A DNA stretch of 64,000 bases from Woronichinia naegeliana WA131 (GCA_025370055.1 CP073041.1:3782001-3846000); one strand, 5' to 3'. Counted from the stretch's first letter, positions 9,517-19,959 are shown. Notes: generated by a model from the sequence alone, not told the origin. Numbers and translations: made by a program.

Positions 9517-10692
9517 TTAAGTGCGGATTGCAAGCTGCCAGCCTTGGCAAAGGTCATGCAACTTCAACCAACCGCGCCAAAGGACTTGGATACCGAGAGG
9601 AGTTTTACGACGATGTTCAAGATAACCACCAAGAAAAGCAACAGACTCGACAGCCCAAGCAACAGTCAAAATAGGGGGAAGTTTTTGAGAGGCGGCTGCT
9701 TTTAACACCTGAAGTTGAAGAGGATTAAGAATTTCAATCGCGAGAGCACCGGGCTGGGTACGATGAAGATAAGTAACGTGTAAAAGTTCAACAGCAATGA
9801 CACTTAAAAAACCCAAAAGAGTTTTCATTCCATCAGAGGCAAGTCGATAACGCTCACTCTGACAACCAGACTTAAGGACTTTATGAAATTCTTCAACCCG
9901 CCATCGGTAGGTGTACCAACGAAGAATAGTGACAGCCATCTCAATAGTCTCAACAACTTCTGTAGTCAGAAGCATCCAAGATAAAGGAGTTTCGCCTTCG
10001 GGACAATCGATTTCTGTCGCATAAACAGCATAGACATTCAACGGGTCACGATTATCAAAACGATAGGGAGTTCGTAGATTAACTGAGCAAAATCGGACGG
10101 CAAGCTTAACCTTCCGTGCTTTTCTTTTTCCTGTACTCGGAATCTCGATTTCTTGATGAAAACGAATCGGTTCTGATTCCAAATGTTGCCAAAGTCGTTC
10201 ACTATTTTTGTCTAAACTACGATTATGAGACGCTCTGACCAGCACTCCTGTATGCTTGAGTTGACGCACTGAGTCAAAGACTTCTGAAACATCTCCTTCT
10301 CTGTCAAATACATGAATTACCCTCGTTGAACTTTCTACCTGTTTCTCACAGGTGTTTAGAGCCTCTACCCATTTGTAGGATTCTTTTTCCTCAAATGGTC
10401 TTTGACGAGCTGCTTTTCTTTGTTCTTTCTGTCTTTCTTTTTTCTGCTTCGCCGTTTCATCTGTTGGGGGCTTTTCTTTTACCTCCCTATTCCACAGTTT
10501 TTGCCATAATAAACCTAATACTTGTCCTTTTTCTGGCTCAATTGCTAAAGCACTATGCAGTATTAATCCATTCCCTCCTTTTCCAGTCGGCCCATACCCT
10601 TCCCTTTTTTCCTTGATATTGCGATAATCTAAGAAGGTCGTATCTCCGACTGATAGCATTATCTTATATTCTTCTACGGCGGCAGTTGTCAT
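9517..10692 (-). pseudogene. IS4-like transposase of copy 3, catalytic part
   Basis: Catalytic frame with motifs as in copy 1; the only visible protein difference is GALAIE for DALAIE. The N-terminal frame (start at 12439) is separated at 10757/12293 by the second IS type. The remaining N-terminal stub now runs into that IS end and stops at 12257. The copy is inactivated. Confidence 0.9.
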
Positions 10693-10757
10693 TTCACAGT
10701 GCGGCTCTATTATCTTGACAAAGTCTGTTTTCGGATTCCCAAAAATTCATAGGCCCT

Positions 10758-12283
10758 CAGCAATTCCAAATTCAGAATGTAGTCAAAGATACAAAAGGCT
10801 CGATGTATTTACTGGCAAGGGTTTTGCTATGAAAATTGCCAATTAATCAACTAGGAAGAATTCGAGACAGCGAGAGAAACTGAGTCATCAAGCATAAAAT
10901 CTAAAAGATGATGCCAGCTTTCAAAGAACAGATATTTGGTCAAAGAGAGAATATCTTGAAAGAATCCCTTACGAGTGCCGCGTTGGACGCGAATTCTCTG
11001 GTAACGTTCATCAACCAAACCTAAAACCGTGTGCAAGAGAAAAGCCAGCAAATTCAGGGTAAGCAAAACAGAGGCGAGGTGTTGTTTACCATGCCCAAAA
11101 TTATGCTCTAAGTGATAGCCTCGATTTTTGAGAATATTGTGATTCTCGTTCTCAGTGCGCCAACGAGTCCGTCCAGCACGACAGACATCAAGAACGATGT
11201 GAGGGGTGAGAAAATGATTGGTAATCCAACTATTGTGATAAAGAAGTTGAGCATCGGATTCGCGGTGGATTTTTAGCTCACACCAGTTAACCAACAAAGC
11301 AGGCTGTTGGTCTCGCAGGGGAATCTGATTGAGATAACGGCAGTGCCAAATCTCGAAATACTTCCCATTCCAACGTCGGTGTTGAGTGGTTTTGACTTCT
11401 CCATTAGCTTCTAAATAGTTTAACCATTCATAGAGTGTGGGATGAGAAGTCGGTAAACAGACGAAGATAAAGTTGAAATCGTGGTCGAGACAGTGCTGAC
11501 AAGTGGGCTGACGACTGTACAAGTCATCCCCTAGCAGAGTTATCTTCTGTCCCGCAAACAAACTAGCATGGTTACTTATCCAACGTTTCGCCGCATTTTG
11601 CTCGCAATCTTGCTTTTCAGACCCGTCTTGAGGGGTAATAAATTCAGGGGGTAAGGAAAAAACTGATTCATGGTCTGGGGAAACAATCACGGGCAATAAT
11701 GCCTGATGGAAGTAGGTGACTTTTCCCTGTTTTGACGTTTTGGTTGAACAGCATGGACAATTTACTTTTTCCGAACTGTAGTAATTTGTCCCATCCATTG
11801 CTACTAGAAGATTTCCCCTCAATATTTCATAGGCTTTCAAGAATCCCATGCTCCTCAATGCTTGGTAAATTAACCCAAACAAAGGGAATAGACTACTCGC
11901 TGCTACCCCATCCACAATGTTGCGAATCTGTTCTACTGTTGGTATTTTTTCTAGTCCAAACAAGCTCTGAGCATTATCTCGCCCACAACGGCTGTTAAGC
12001 TGACGTTGGTACTCTAAAAATGACTCATTTTGCATAAAAAAGGCGGCAAATGCCCCCAGTATCGCCTCTCTTAGACTATATTTCGTTGCATTACTAACCG
12101 AACGGGGGTCATCTATCTTCCCAATGACCTCGTTTAAACAGTGAACGATTCCGTCAAAACTTAGGTCGTTTACTTCCATCTTTCTCTCTGCAAAATCAGT
12201 AGACACTTTTCTCTTTATTCATAACTTCCTATAGGTCAAAGTTTTTCTGTCTCTATTTATACCATTTGAATTTGGAATTGCTG
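10758..12283 (-). mobile_element. 1526-bp insertion sequence (ISNCY/IS4-like DDE), innermost element of the nest
   Basis: The inverted ends are CAGCAATTCCAAATTCA (from 10758) and the inverse ending at 12283. A 9-bp target duplication ATAGGCCCT lies at 10749-10757 and 12284-12292, inside the IS4-like copy 3. It carries one intact transposase gene. The 264-bp element at 7612-7875 shares these ends and could be mobilised by it. Confidence 0.93.
10851..12206 (-). CDS. DDE transposase of the innermost IS
   Basis: An uninterrupted 451-aa protein. It has a Cys cluster (VNCPCCSTKT) between two DDE-like segments (LLVAMDGTNYYSSEK and ITLLGDDLYSRQPTCQHC), and a late TRWRTENENHNILKNRGYHLEHNFGHGKQ segment that supplies the third acidic residue and resembles IS4-superfamily C-terminal motifs. 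This pattern matches cyanobacterial transposases grouped as ISNCY or IS4-like; exact family assignment is uncertain. With both inverted repeats and a target duplication, it is the only transposase in this nest that looks fully functional. Confidence 0.85.
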   Translation of the reverse strand: MSTDFAERKMEVNDLSFDGIVHCLNEVIGKIDDPRSVSNATKYSLREAILGAFAAFFMQNESFLEYQRQLNSRCGRDNAQSLFGLEKIPTVEQIRNIVDGVAASSLFPLFGLIYQALRSMGFLKAYEILRGNLLVAMDGTNYYSSEKVNCPCCSTKTSKQGKVTYFHQALLPVIVSPDHESVFSLPPEFITPQDGSEKQDCEQNAAKRWISNHASLFAGQKITLLGDDLYSRQPTCQHCLDHDFNFIFVCLPTSHPTLYEWLNYLEANGEVKTTQHRRWNGKYFEIWHCRYLNQIPLRDQQPALLVNWCELKIHRESDAQLLYHNSWITNHFLTPHIVLDVCRAGRTRWRTENENHNILKNRGYHLEHNFGHGKQHLASVLLTLNLLAFLLHTVLGLVDERYQRIRVQRGTRKGFFQDILSLTKYLFFESWHHLLDFMLDDSVSLAVSNSS

Positions 12284-12849
12284 ATAGGCCCTCTTTAACT
12301 CGTTTCCTCCCTTAAACACTTCTGATAAGGCTTTTCCAAACCCCTCACTTAACTTTTTCCCAATCGAGAAGGCACGATTGTTTAGCCTCTCGTCTCCCAA
12401 TTCACAACTGGCAAAGTTTTTTGTCCACCATTCCAACATTTTTTGACCTGCCCTTTAAGATTTTCTCCATTTTACAGTCTCATACTCCCTTCATCCTTTG
12501 TTTTTGAAATTTGAACGATAAGCGGGATGATGGCTTCAGAATATTTTTTTCCTGTCAAGAGAATCATTACTCAAACCCTTGCCAGATAAAGCCTCTAGAA
12601 GTTTGCATTGCTGGATTTTGGACTTAACGGGAAAAGTCAGAATTCACAACTGGCAAAGTTTTTTGTCCACCATTCCAACATTTTTTGACCTGCTCTTTAA
12701 GATTTTCTCCATTTTACAGTCTCATACTCCCTTCATCCTTTGTTTTTGAAATTTGAACGATAAGCGGGATGATGGCTTCAGAATATTTTTTTCCTGTCAA
12801 GAGAATCATTACTCAAACCCTTGCCAGATAAAGCCTCTAGAAGTTTGCA

Positions 12850-15231
12850 TTGCTGGATTTTGGACTTAACGGGAAAAGTCAGAATTATGAACAGGCGATC
12901 GCTCTTTTGGGGCAGTGTATTGAAGCCAATGCAGAAGAGATCAACTATTATTGGTATTTGGGATTAGCTTATTTATTAAACAAGCAGGAAGAGTCTGCAA
13001 AGAATATCTTTCTCTTAGCTTTCAGTCAAGGTGCTCAGGAGAAAATAGAGAAACAAAAAGATGATTTGATTAAAATTTTAGAAGCATATTGTTTAATGTC
13101 TATTGAAAGAGGTTATCTTAATCAAGTTCGAGCCATTCTAAATACTATTTTCTTTTTAAGAGAAGATTATCTAAATCTAGATTTAGATTTAGATTTAGCT
13201 ATTGATCAAACTCTTAATAGCTTATATCAATCCGGGATTCAATTTGCCCAAAATGAACAGTATCAAAAAGCAGAAGATAGTTTTCTGAAAATTTTGGAAC
13301 TAGTAGAAGATCCCTTGACGTGGTATAACGTTGCAGTTTTGTACTATAAATCTGAACAATTAATAAAGTCAGAAAACGCAATAAATAGTGCAATTGCACT
13401 AAGCCCTCGTAATGCTACCTACTTTTATACTTTAGGTTTAATCTTAGAAAAAAAACAAAAGCTTCAAGAAGCTATTGTAAACTACAAAAAAACAATTGAT
13501 TTAGATAAATTTTATGCAGATGCTTACAATAATCTTGGCAATTTATATAAGAACATTGATTTAGAAAATGAGGCATTAATAATATGGAAAAAAGCCCTAT
13601 CTTTTTGTCCTAATCATCATGGTGCATATATTAATTTTGGTAATTTCTATTTACACAAACGAGATTATCAAAAAGCAGAATTGATTTACCAAGCAGCTAT
13701 TAAAAATAAGATCTGTCAAGTAGAGATTTATGATGGCTTTACTCAAACATTAAACGAATTAGGAAAAACTAAAGAATCTATTGATTTACTCGATCAGGCT
13801 GTATTGTTGTTCCCAGATAGTCTATTGCTACTACGAAGAAAAGAATTATTCTTGCCTCCGATTTATGTCGATCAAGAGGAAATTTTTTCTTATAGAGAAC
13901 ATTTTTCTGACGGACTGGAAACTCTAAGCCAGGCAATAGATCTGTCTACGCAAGAGGGAATTAGAAAAGCTTATGAAATTATTAATGGACAAAGTAAAGC
14001 TGGACAAACTAATTTCTATTTAGCTTATCAGGGTTACAATGATCTTGAACTACAAAAAAAGTATGGCAGACTAATCAATGATATAATGAAAGCAGCTTAT
14101 CCTCAATGGGCAAAGCCTTTAAATATAAGAAAACCGACAGATAATCGTAAACTTAAAGTTGGTTATGTTTCCCAACGAATGCAATCATTGCTGGCAAGAC
14201 TTTTAATTGGTTGGATTGAACATCGAGATCCCAATAAATTTGAGATTTATAGTTATTATATTGGAGAAACAATAGAGCAGAATAATCAATATTTTCAATT
14301 ATTAAGCGATCACTATTTTCATTTCCCCAATCAACTAGAAGAAGCTTGTAAACAAATAATAGATGATCAAATAGATATTTTAGTTTATTTTGAAATAGGA
14401 ATGGAGCCATTAATTAGTCAGTTAGCTAACTTAAGATTAGCTCCAATTCAATGTGCAACATGGGGGCATCCAATGACAACAGGTTTTCCAATGATCGATT
14501 ACTTCCTAAGTAGTGATTCTATGGAGCCAAAAGAAGCACAGTCTCACTATTCAGAGCAATTAGTTCGATTACCAAAACTTGGATTTAATATTGTGCTTCC
14601 TCCTTATTTAGAGGCAACAAAAAAAAGAGATTATTTTAATATAGACAATAAAAATATTGTTTATTTATCCTGTCAATATCTACCTAAATATTTACCTCAG
14701 TATGATTACATATTTCCTGAGATTTATCAACGTGTTCCTAATGCTAAGTTTGTATTTATCAAACGCACTGGTAGTGAAGCAATTACCGAAGTATTTAAAG
14801 AAAGACTAGATTATATTTTTTCTCAGTATCAATTAAATTATAAAGACTCTTGTTGTTTTCTCTTAGGCTTAAACTCTCCTGATTATTTTAATTTTTTACA
14901 TCTTTCTGATATTTTTTTAGATACAATTGGTTGGTCGGGCGGTTTTACTTCTCTTGATGCGATCGCCTGTGATCTACCTGTAGTGACTTGTCCAGGAGAA
15001 TTTATGCGAGGCCGCCATAGCTATGGTATTTTAAAAATGTTAGAAATAGAAGAAACCATTGCCTACAGTGAAACTGATTACATTAAAATTGCCATAAAAT
15101 TAGGATGTAATTCTAAATGGCGAAAAAAAATTCGTGACCAAGTAAGGGCTAATAAACACAAAATTTATAACGATCAATCTTGTGTTTTGAGTTTAGAAAA
15201 ATTCTACTGCCATGTCTCAAAAAATAAATAA
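12850..15231 (+). pseudogene. TPR protein with SPINDLY/OGT-type glycosyltransferase 41 domain, 5' end displaced by IS nest
   Basis: Host sequence starts at 12893. Together with 8073-8133 it restores exactly 2400 bp, a 799-aa protein. N-terminal TPR units (NYEQAIALLGQ, AEDSFLKILEL, AIVNYKKTIDLDKFYADAYNNLG, KALSFCPNHHGAYINFG) cover about residues 1-330. The C-terminal region has the GT41 pattern: KVGYVSQRMQ, IDILVYFEIGMEP, APIQCATWGHPMTTGFPMIDY, and DTIGWSGGFTSLDAIACDLPVVTCPG with FMRGRHSYGIL. SPINDLY-type enzymes transfer sugars (GlcNAc or fucose in eukaryotes) to Ser/Thr; the cyanobacterial substrate is unknown. Reading from a TTG at 12850 in the IS end gives MLDFGLNGKSQ fused in frame to NYEQ, so a slightly altered protein could still be made. 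A paralogue follows at 15307. Confidence 0.9.
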
Positions 15232-15306
15232 ATAATCTCAAAACTAATTTGCAGAATTTCTCTTTTTATGCAACAATATTATTGCTACCGTAGGAGTAAG
15301 TCTAAC

Positions 15307-17967
15307 ATGAATGATCAAAGCTACTTTGAACAAATTTTGTACTATTTACAGGAAGGTAAATATGAAGAAGCTATCATTCTCTTAAATTCTTTCATTCAAG
15401 AAAGCCCAAGAAAATTAGATAGTTATTTGTGGTTGGGTTTAGCTTATTTTCTGCAAGATCAAGAAGAACTAGCTCAAGATATTTGGATGTCTTGCCTCCT
15501 CAATAGTGACTCTCGCGATAGTACGCCGAGAATACTAGGTAACCTTATAGCAAATATGATTAATCATCATCTTCTACTTCAATCACCTAATTTTAATATT
15601 ATTGGTAAACTTTTTGCTGTTCTCGGTAACTTACAAGAAAATATTGACAACCACTTATTAAGGAAAATTAATAAACTTATTGAAATCACCAAAAAAGAAG
15701 CTTTGATTTTTGCATTCTCTAAAAAATTTGCTCAAGCCAAAGAAAAATATGAAAATACTTTACTCATATTTCCCGATGACGATGAAGTTTTATATCAATT
15801 AGGAATGGTCTATTTTCAGTTAGAAGACTATGAGCAAGCACAAATTAAAGTAACTGAGGCACTAACGAAGAATTCTGAGCCTAGTATTTATTATGAAGGG
15901 CTAGGATTAATTTTAGAAAAAATAGAGCAGTTTCATCAAGCAATACAAATCTACGCATTGGCAATTGAGAAAGATCCTAAAAATCCAGAATCCTATATTA
16001 AATTAGCCAATTTATTAAAACAATGCTCATTGTCTAGCGAAGCTCAAAAACTTTATCAAAAGGCTTTAGATAATGAAATTAAACACTTTGCTATTTATAT
16101 GAACTATGGTAATTTACTAATAAACTTAGAAGAATACGAAGAGTCCGTAAATTTGTACCAAAGAGCAATCTTGTTGCAAAAGGATTATGCAGACGTTTAT
16201 TACAACTTAGCTTTTGCTTTAGAAAAATTGAATCGTATATCTGAAGCAAGTTTATACTACGGGAAAAATGCCTATTATGAAGGCAGAATTGAACAAGCAT
16301 TTGAATATTTTGAGCAATATCGGTTGTCTGAATATGCAGACTTAGATTTTTATAATGAATTAGGCAATTATTATCAAGCTCAACGCAAACAAAATGAGCT
16401 AATTCCTATTGCTAAGGAGGGGATTCAAAAGTATCCAGAGAGTATTCGACAACGGCTTTATTTAATAAATGCTTACCAAAGACAAAATCGGCAAGATATA
16501 GCCTTAAAATTGTCAGATGAAGCCATCCATTTTTTTCAAGATGAGCCTAAAAAATCTTTTATTTTTGAAGTTTTTAAGCAAGGAATTTTACCTATTATTT
16601 ATAATACGATGGATGAAATAGAAATATTCAGAAGGAACTATATTGAAAACTTAAATCTGTTGATAACAAATATAGCTATTGAAATTGAAGATGAATCTCA
16701 AAAAGCATTTGCAATGTTTATTCTTAGGAATCGAAATAATTATTATCTTCATTATCAGAATAAAAATGATTTAGAAATACAAATTAAATACGCAGATTTT
16801 GTCAAAAAAACAATGAAAATTTTTTATTCCAATTGGCTCAAATTTACGAACTATATTGCTCTAAACACAACGGAAAAAATTCGTATCGGTTATCTTTGTC
16901 ATCGTTCCCATGGTCTAGGCCAATTATTTTTAAACTGGATTAAACATCGTAATTCAGAAAAATTTGAAACATATTTTTATGATATTGGAAGTGTGGTTGA
17001 TGTTAACACCGAAAGCTTTCGATTGTATAGTAATTATTATTATCATATTCCGAATGATTTTGAAAAGCTTCTGGAAAAAATCCAAGAAGATTCTTTGCAT
17101 ATTTTGGTTTTTTTAGATATTGGTATTGAACCTGAATTATGTTGTTTATCTGCTCTGAAACTAGCTCCCATTCAATGTAGTACTTGGGGACATCCTATCA
17201 CATCGGGTTCTTCTCAGATTGACTACTTTTTGGCCAGTGATGCAATGGAACCTCAGAATGCCCAGGAACACTATTCGGAGAAAGTTGTTCGGTTACCAAA
17301 TCTGGGCATCTCTATTCCTTCACCAGAGATTCCCCAAGAACTCAAAACTCGTTCCGAATTTGAACTTCAAGAAGGGGACATTCTTTACGTTTCTTGCCAA
17401 ATGACAGCTAAATATTTACCTCAGCATGACTATCTTTTTTGTGAGATTGTTAAACAGGTTCCTCAAGCCAAAATTTTATTTAGTGAAGCCTATGAAAGTC
17501 CAGAAGTCAACCAAAAGTTTAAGGACAGACTTAAGCGCAAATTCGACACTTATGGCTTGAATATTAACGATTTTTGTCTTTTCAAACCCAGAATAAACCC
17601 CGTAGATTATCGTAATCTTTTATGTATATCAGATGTTTTTTTAGATACTCTTGGATGGTCTGGTGGTCTGACAAGTTTAGATGCTATTGCTTGTAATTTA
17701 CCCTTGGTAACTCTTCCAGGGGAGTTTATGCGGGGACGACAGTCCTATGGTATGTTACAAATTATTGGAGTCACTGAAACTGTTGCTAAAACGGAGGAGG
17801 ATTATATTAAAATTGCTGTTCGGCTTGGCTCAGATGCAGTATGGAGACAAACAATCAAAGACGCTTTGAAAGCAAATTCTTTTAAACTATTTAATGATTT
17901 AACTTGTGTTGAGGCCTTAGAGAATTTTTATGAGCAAATTGTTCAGAGAGTCTATCATGAATATTAA
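15307..17967 (+). CDS. TPR protein with SPINDLY/OGT-type glycosyltransferase domain (paralogue)
   Basis: About 886 aa. TPR repeats fill the first 380 residues (GKYEEAIILLNSFIQ, AQAKEKYENTLLIFPDDDEVLYQLG, HQAIQIYALAIEKDPKNPESYIKL, ESVNLYQRAILLQKDYADVYYNL). The GT41-like C-terminus reads IRIGYLCHRSHGLGQ, LHILVFLDIGIEPEL, APIQCSTWGHPITSGSSQIDYF, then DTLGWSGGLTSLDAIACNLPLVTLPGEFMRGRQSYGML. I chose the ATG at 15307 because AGGAG lies about 10 nt upstream; an in-frame ATG at 15268 lacks that. It follows the interrupted paralogue in the same orientation by 75 bp and was probably cotranscribed with it. The intact copy may compensate for loss of the first. Target proteins are unknown; type IV pilins, which are glycosylated in some cyanobacteria, are encoded just downstream (speculative link). 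Confidence 0.88.
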   Translation: MNDQSYFEQILYYLQEGKYEEAIILLNSFIQESPRKLDSYLWLGLAYFLQDQEELAQDIWMSCLLNSDSRDSTPRILGNLIANMINHHLLLQSPNFNIIGKLFAVLGNLQENIDNHLLRKINKLIEITKKEALIFAFSKKFAQAKEKYENTLLIFPDDDEVLYQLGMVYFQLEDYEQAQIKVTEALTKNSEPSIYYEGLGLILEKIEQFHQAIQIYALAIEKDPKNPESYIKLANLLKQCSLSSEAQKLYQKALDNEIKHFAIYMNYGNLLINLEEYEESVNLYQRAILLQKDYADVYYNLAFALEKLNRISEASLYYGKNAYYEGRIEQAFEYFEQYRLSEYADLDFYNELGNYYQAQRKQNELIPIAKEGIQKYPESIRQRLYLINAYQRQNRQDIALKLSDEAIHFFQDEPKKSFIFEVFKQGILPIIYNTMDEIEIFRRNYIENLNLLITNIAIEIEDESQKAFAMFILRNRNNYYLHYQNKNDLEIQIKYADFVKKTMKIFYSNWLKFTNYIALNTTEKIRIGYLCHRSHGLGQLFLNWIKHRNSEKFETYFYDIGSVVDVNTESFRLYSNYYYHIPNDFEKLLEKIQEDSLHILVFLDIGIEPELCCLSALKLAPIQCSTWGHPITSGSSQIDYFLASDAMEPQNAQEHYSEKVVRLPNLGISIPSPEIPQELKTRSEFELQEGDILYVSCQMTAKYLPQHDYLFCEIVKQVPQAKILFSEAYESPEVNQKFKDRLKRKFDTYGLNINDFCLFKPRINPVDYRNLLCISDVFLDTLGWSGGLTSLDAIACNLPLVTLPGEFMRGRQSYGMLQIIGVTETVAKTEEDYIKIAVRLGSDAVWRQTIKDALKANSFKLFNDLTCVEALENFYEQIVQRVYHEY

Positions 17968-17994
17968 TTGAATATTAATTTGAGTCAAGGAAAT

Positions 17995-18795
17995 TCACTT
18001 AACTTCAGGGGGAACCGTAATGGCAAGATTACCATCAGGTTTGGTTGTTATTTGTCCACCCAAGACTTTTATTTCAGCTATCGCTCGTTTAACAGTACGA
18101 GGATCAGACGCATTAGATAAAACCAGAACCCAAGCTCCAATTTGGGGGATTTTACTACCGGGATTTTGGGTTAAAAAATTAGCTGTTTGCCGGGTATTGA
18201 TGGCCACAGATTGACTTTCGGAGTCTTTATAATTTTTAGCCCAAGCTGATGCTTGACGATTAGAATCAGCAGCCGCTTTTGGATTCCCTAAAAAAAGCAA
18301 TTCATCAACGCCTTTATAAATGGGAAGATAATAGGGAGCGGTACCAGGTGATTTAAAATTTTGAGTAATAGCATTAATACTCTTACCCAAAAGGCTGACA
18401 CTTAAATCAGGATAACCTGCAAAAAGGGAAGTTGCCGTATCCAGTTTAAGCAGTGCGTCCACAAAACGAGGATCTCGGTTGGCTATTTGAGTAAAATACT
18501 GAGGACTAAGAGAGTAACCTATTGTTTCCCGTGCATTGCTATCACCAAAATACTGAATAAACTTCAAATACAACCAATCAGCAAGAATATTTTGAAATCC
18601 CAGCGTTGGTAGCGTATTGATTAGCTTAAGTTGACTTCCTTCTTGCTTTTCTTGTACTAAATAATTATTTTGGGTTAAGGTTTGTTTGTAACTTTTGATA
18701 GTGGATTCTTGTAGATAGATAATCCCGATTAAACTAATACTTGTAACTAGGAATATTTTGAGAGTCAGGAAAAAAGATATTCGCTTATTATCCAT
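17995..18795 (-). CDS. Hypothetical membrane-anchored protein of a pilin cluster
   Basis: A 266-aa protein starting at MDNKRISFF, with one N-terminal membrane segment (FFLTLKIFLVTSISLIGIIYL) and a periplasmic remainder containing LGFQNILADWLYLKFIQYFGD and RDPRFVDALLKLD, which look like degenerate TPR-type helices. I placed the start at 18795, 4 nt below the stop of the upstream pilin; the longer start at 18849 would overlap that gene. Same strand and tight spacing argue for an operon with the two pilin-like genes. The family is recurrent near cyanobacterial minor pilins but I do not recognise a defined function. Confidence 0.7.
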   Translation of the reverse strand: MDNKRISFFLTLKIFLVTSISLIGIIYLQESTIKSYKQTLTQNNYLVQEKQEGSQLKLINTLPTLGFQNILADWLYLKFIQYFGDSNARETIGYSLSPQYFTQIANRDPRFVDALLKLDTATSLFAGYPDLSVSLLGKSINAITQNFKSPGTAPYYLPIYKGVDELLFLGNPKAAADSNRQASAWAKNYKDSESQSVAINTRQTANFLTQNPGSKIPQIGAWVLVLSNASDPRTVKRAIAEIKVLGGQITTKPDGNLAITVPPEVK

Positions 18796-18799
18796 AACT

Positions 18800-19306
18800 T
18801 TAATCCAATAAAATACCACTAATACAACCTGATGAAGCGGTATCACCAACCTCGGTGTCTAGGCTTGGATTAGCACTTTGACATAATTTGACTGAATAAC
18901 TCTGATCAGAATTGAAATAGACTCCCATGGAATAATGCCGAATATTTTTGTTCTGAGGCTCAAAGGGAACGGCTTGATGCTTGACTACTGTAGAAGAAAG
19001 TAAAGTCGGGTTTGGATAGGAGTAGTAACCATTATTTACTGATGTGGCTAGGTTTGACATTTGGTTAGAAAAGCTTCCTTTTTCAAAAAAATATTCTTGT
19101 TGAGCTAATCCAATCGCACTTAGATTCATTTTTGCTTCACTTTCCCTTGCTTTACCAATTTGTGACATCACTAAGGGAAAAGAAATAAGAACTAGGATTG
19201 TTAGGATTGTAATGACAACCATCAGTTCCAACAGAGTGAACCCTTCCTTCCCGACTGCTGGTTTGAATAACAGTTGAATAAAATACAAAGTAGGTTTAAC
19301 GGTCAT
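18800..19306 (-). CDS. Type IV pilin-like (minor pilin) protein
   Basis: A 168-aa prepilin. The leader of about 22 residues ends in KEG and is followed by FTLLELMVVITILTILVLI, with the required Gly(-1) and Glu(+5) for PilD cleavage and methylation. The hydrophobic N-terminal helix is followed by QIGKARESEAKMNLSAIGLAQQEYFFEKGSF, matching cyanobacterial PilA-like G/H proteins, and by two Cys (LCQSAN, SGCISG) suited to the pilin D-loop. It lies downstream of a PilA-like gene with 120 bp between, on the same strand. Probably a minor pilin used in surface motility or DNA uptake. Confidence 0.88.
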   Translation of the reverse strand: MTVKPTLYFIQLLFKPAVGKEGFTLLELMVVITILTILVLISFPLVMSQIGKARESEAKMNLSAIGLAQQEYFFEKGSFSNQMSNLATSVNNGYYSYPNPTLLSSTVVKHQAVPFEPQNKNIRHYSMGVYFNSDQSYSVKLCQSANPSLDTEVGDTASSGCISGILLD

Positions 19307-19428
19307 TACAAGAACCTAGCCTATCTTAATTAAGAAAGTACTTTTTTGACCACAGACGAAAAGCGGACGACATGGATGACCAGTCCCCCGCCTAACAACA
19401 TAAAGATTAACAATCTAGAGAGACTAGA

Positions 19429-19959
19429 CTACTTAACTTCTTCACTTACAGTAGAGCTAACACAGCCAACGGTGGCATTGGAAGTAATCTGCCCACCAGT
19501 GATATCGCTAGCAGCTAAAGCATAGGCAGGAGAAGATACCGCACGACAGACGATAGAACTAAACGAGCGACTATTTGTGTTATAAGAGACTCCACCACCG
19601 TAGTCACGAGTTCCATCTTTGGGATTATTGGTTCCATTCGCTAATTGAATCCCTGCGGCAGGAACCGTGATCGAGTAATATTTGGTACCAGAGGTGGGAA
19701 CTTCTAAGTTGGTCGTGCCAGTAGCAAAAGCTCCTTTTTCTGTAAAGTAGCCTTGTTGTGCTCTGTTCAACGCGCCAATAGTGGATTTAGCTTCTGATTC
19801 CCGTGCTTTACCCACTTGTCCAAGCAGGTTGGGGAGAGCAATAGCTGCTAACACACCGATGATGATCACAACGACCAACAGTTCAATTAAGGTAAAACCT
19901 TTATCTTCTTTCTTAGCAGTGAGATGAGAGAGCAGTTTAAATTTAAAGTTACTATTCAT
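19429..19959 (-). CDS. pilA: Type IV major pilin PilA
   Basis: A 176-aa prepilin starting MNSNFKFKLLSHL. I chose 19959 because AGGAAG lies 7 nt upstream; an upstream in-frame start at 20046 has no pilin leader. A 21-residue leader ends in DKG and precedes FTLIELLVVVIIIGVLAAIALPNLL, the canonical N-terminal helix with Glu5. Next come GKARESEAKSTIGALNRAQQGYFTEKG and a C-terminal Cys pair (SIVCRAVS and VGCVSS). This is the typical cyanobacterial PilA of the thick pilus used for twitching motility and transformation. Confidence 0.92.
   Translation of the reverse strand: MNSNFKFKLLSHLTAKKEDKGFTLIELLVVVIIIGVLAAIALPNLLGQVGKARESEAKSTIGALNRAQQGYFTEKGAFATGTTNLEVPTSGTKYYSITVPAAGIQLANGTNNPKDGTRDYGGGVSYNTNSRSFSSIVCRAVSSPAYALAASDITGGQITSNATVGCVSSTVSEEVK

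Larger units (their letters stand above)
9504..12640 (-). mobile_element. IS4/IS50-like element, copy 3, inserted in copy 2
   Basis: The left end at 9504 and right end at 12640 match the other copies. The target duplication AATTCACAAC, which is copy 2 sequence, lies at 9494-9503 and 12641-12650. Its own sequence (9504-10757 plus 12293-12640) totals exactly 1602 bp. It is in the same orientation as copy 2 and is itself split by the element at 10758. Confidence 0.95.
8134..12882 (-). mobile_element. IS4/IS50-like element, copy 2, outermost shell of a three-level nest
   Basis: The ends are identical to copy 1. The host duplication AATTATGAAC lies at 8124-8133 and 12883-12892. The element's own sequence is 8134-9503 plus 12651-12882, which adds up to exactly 1602 bp. 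Copy 3 is inserted inside it. It differs from copy 1 by few bases, for example YIYR instead of YTYR in the transposase, indicating recent movement. Confidence 0.95.
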
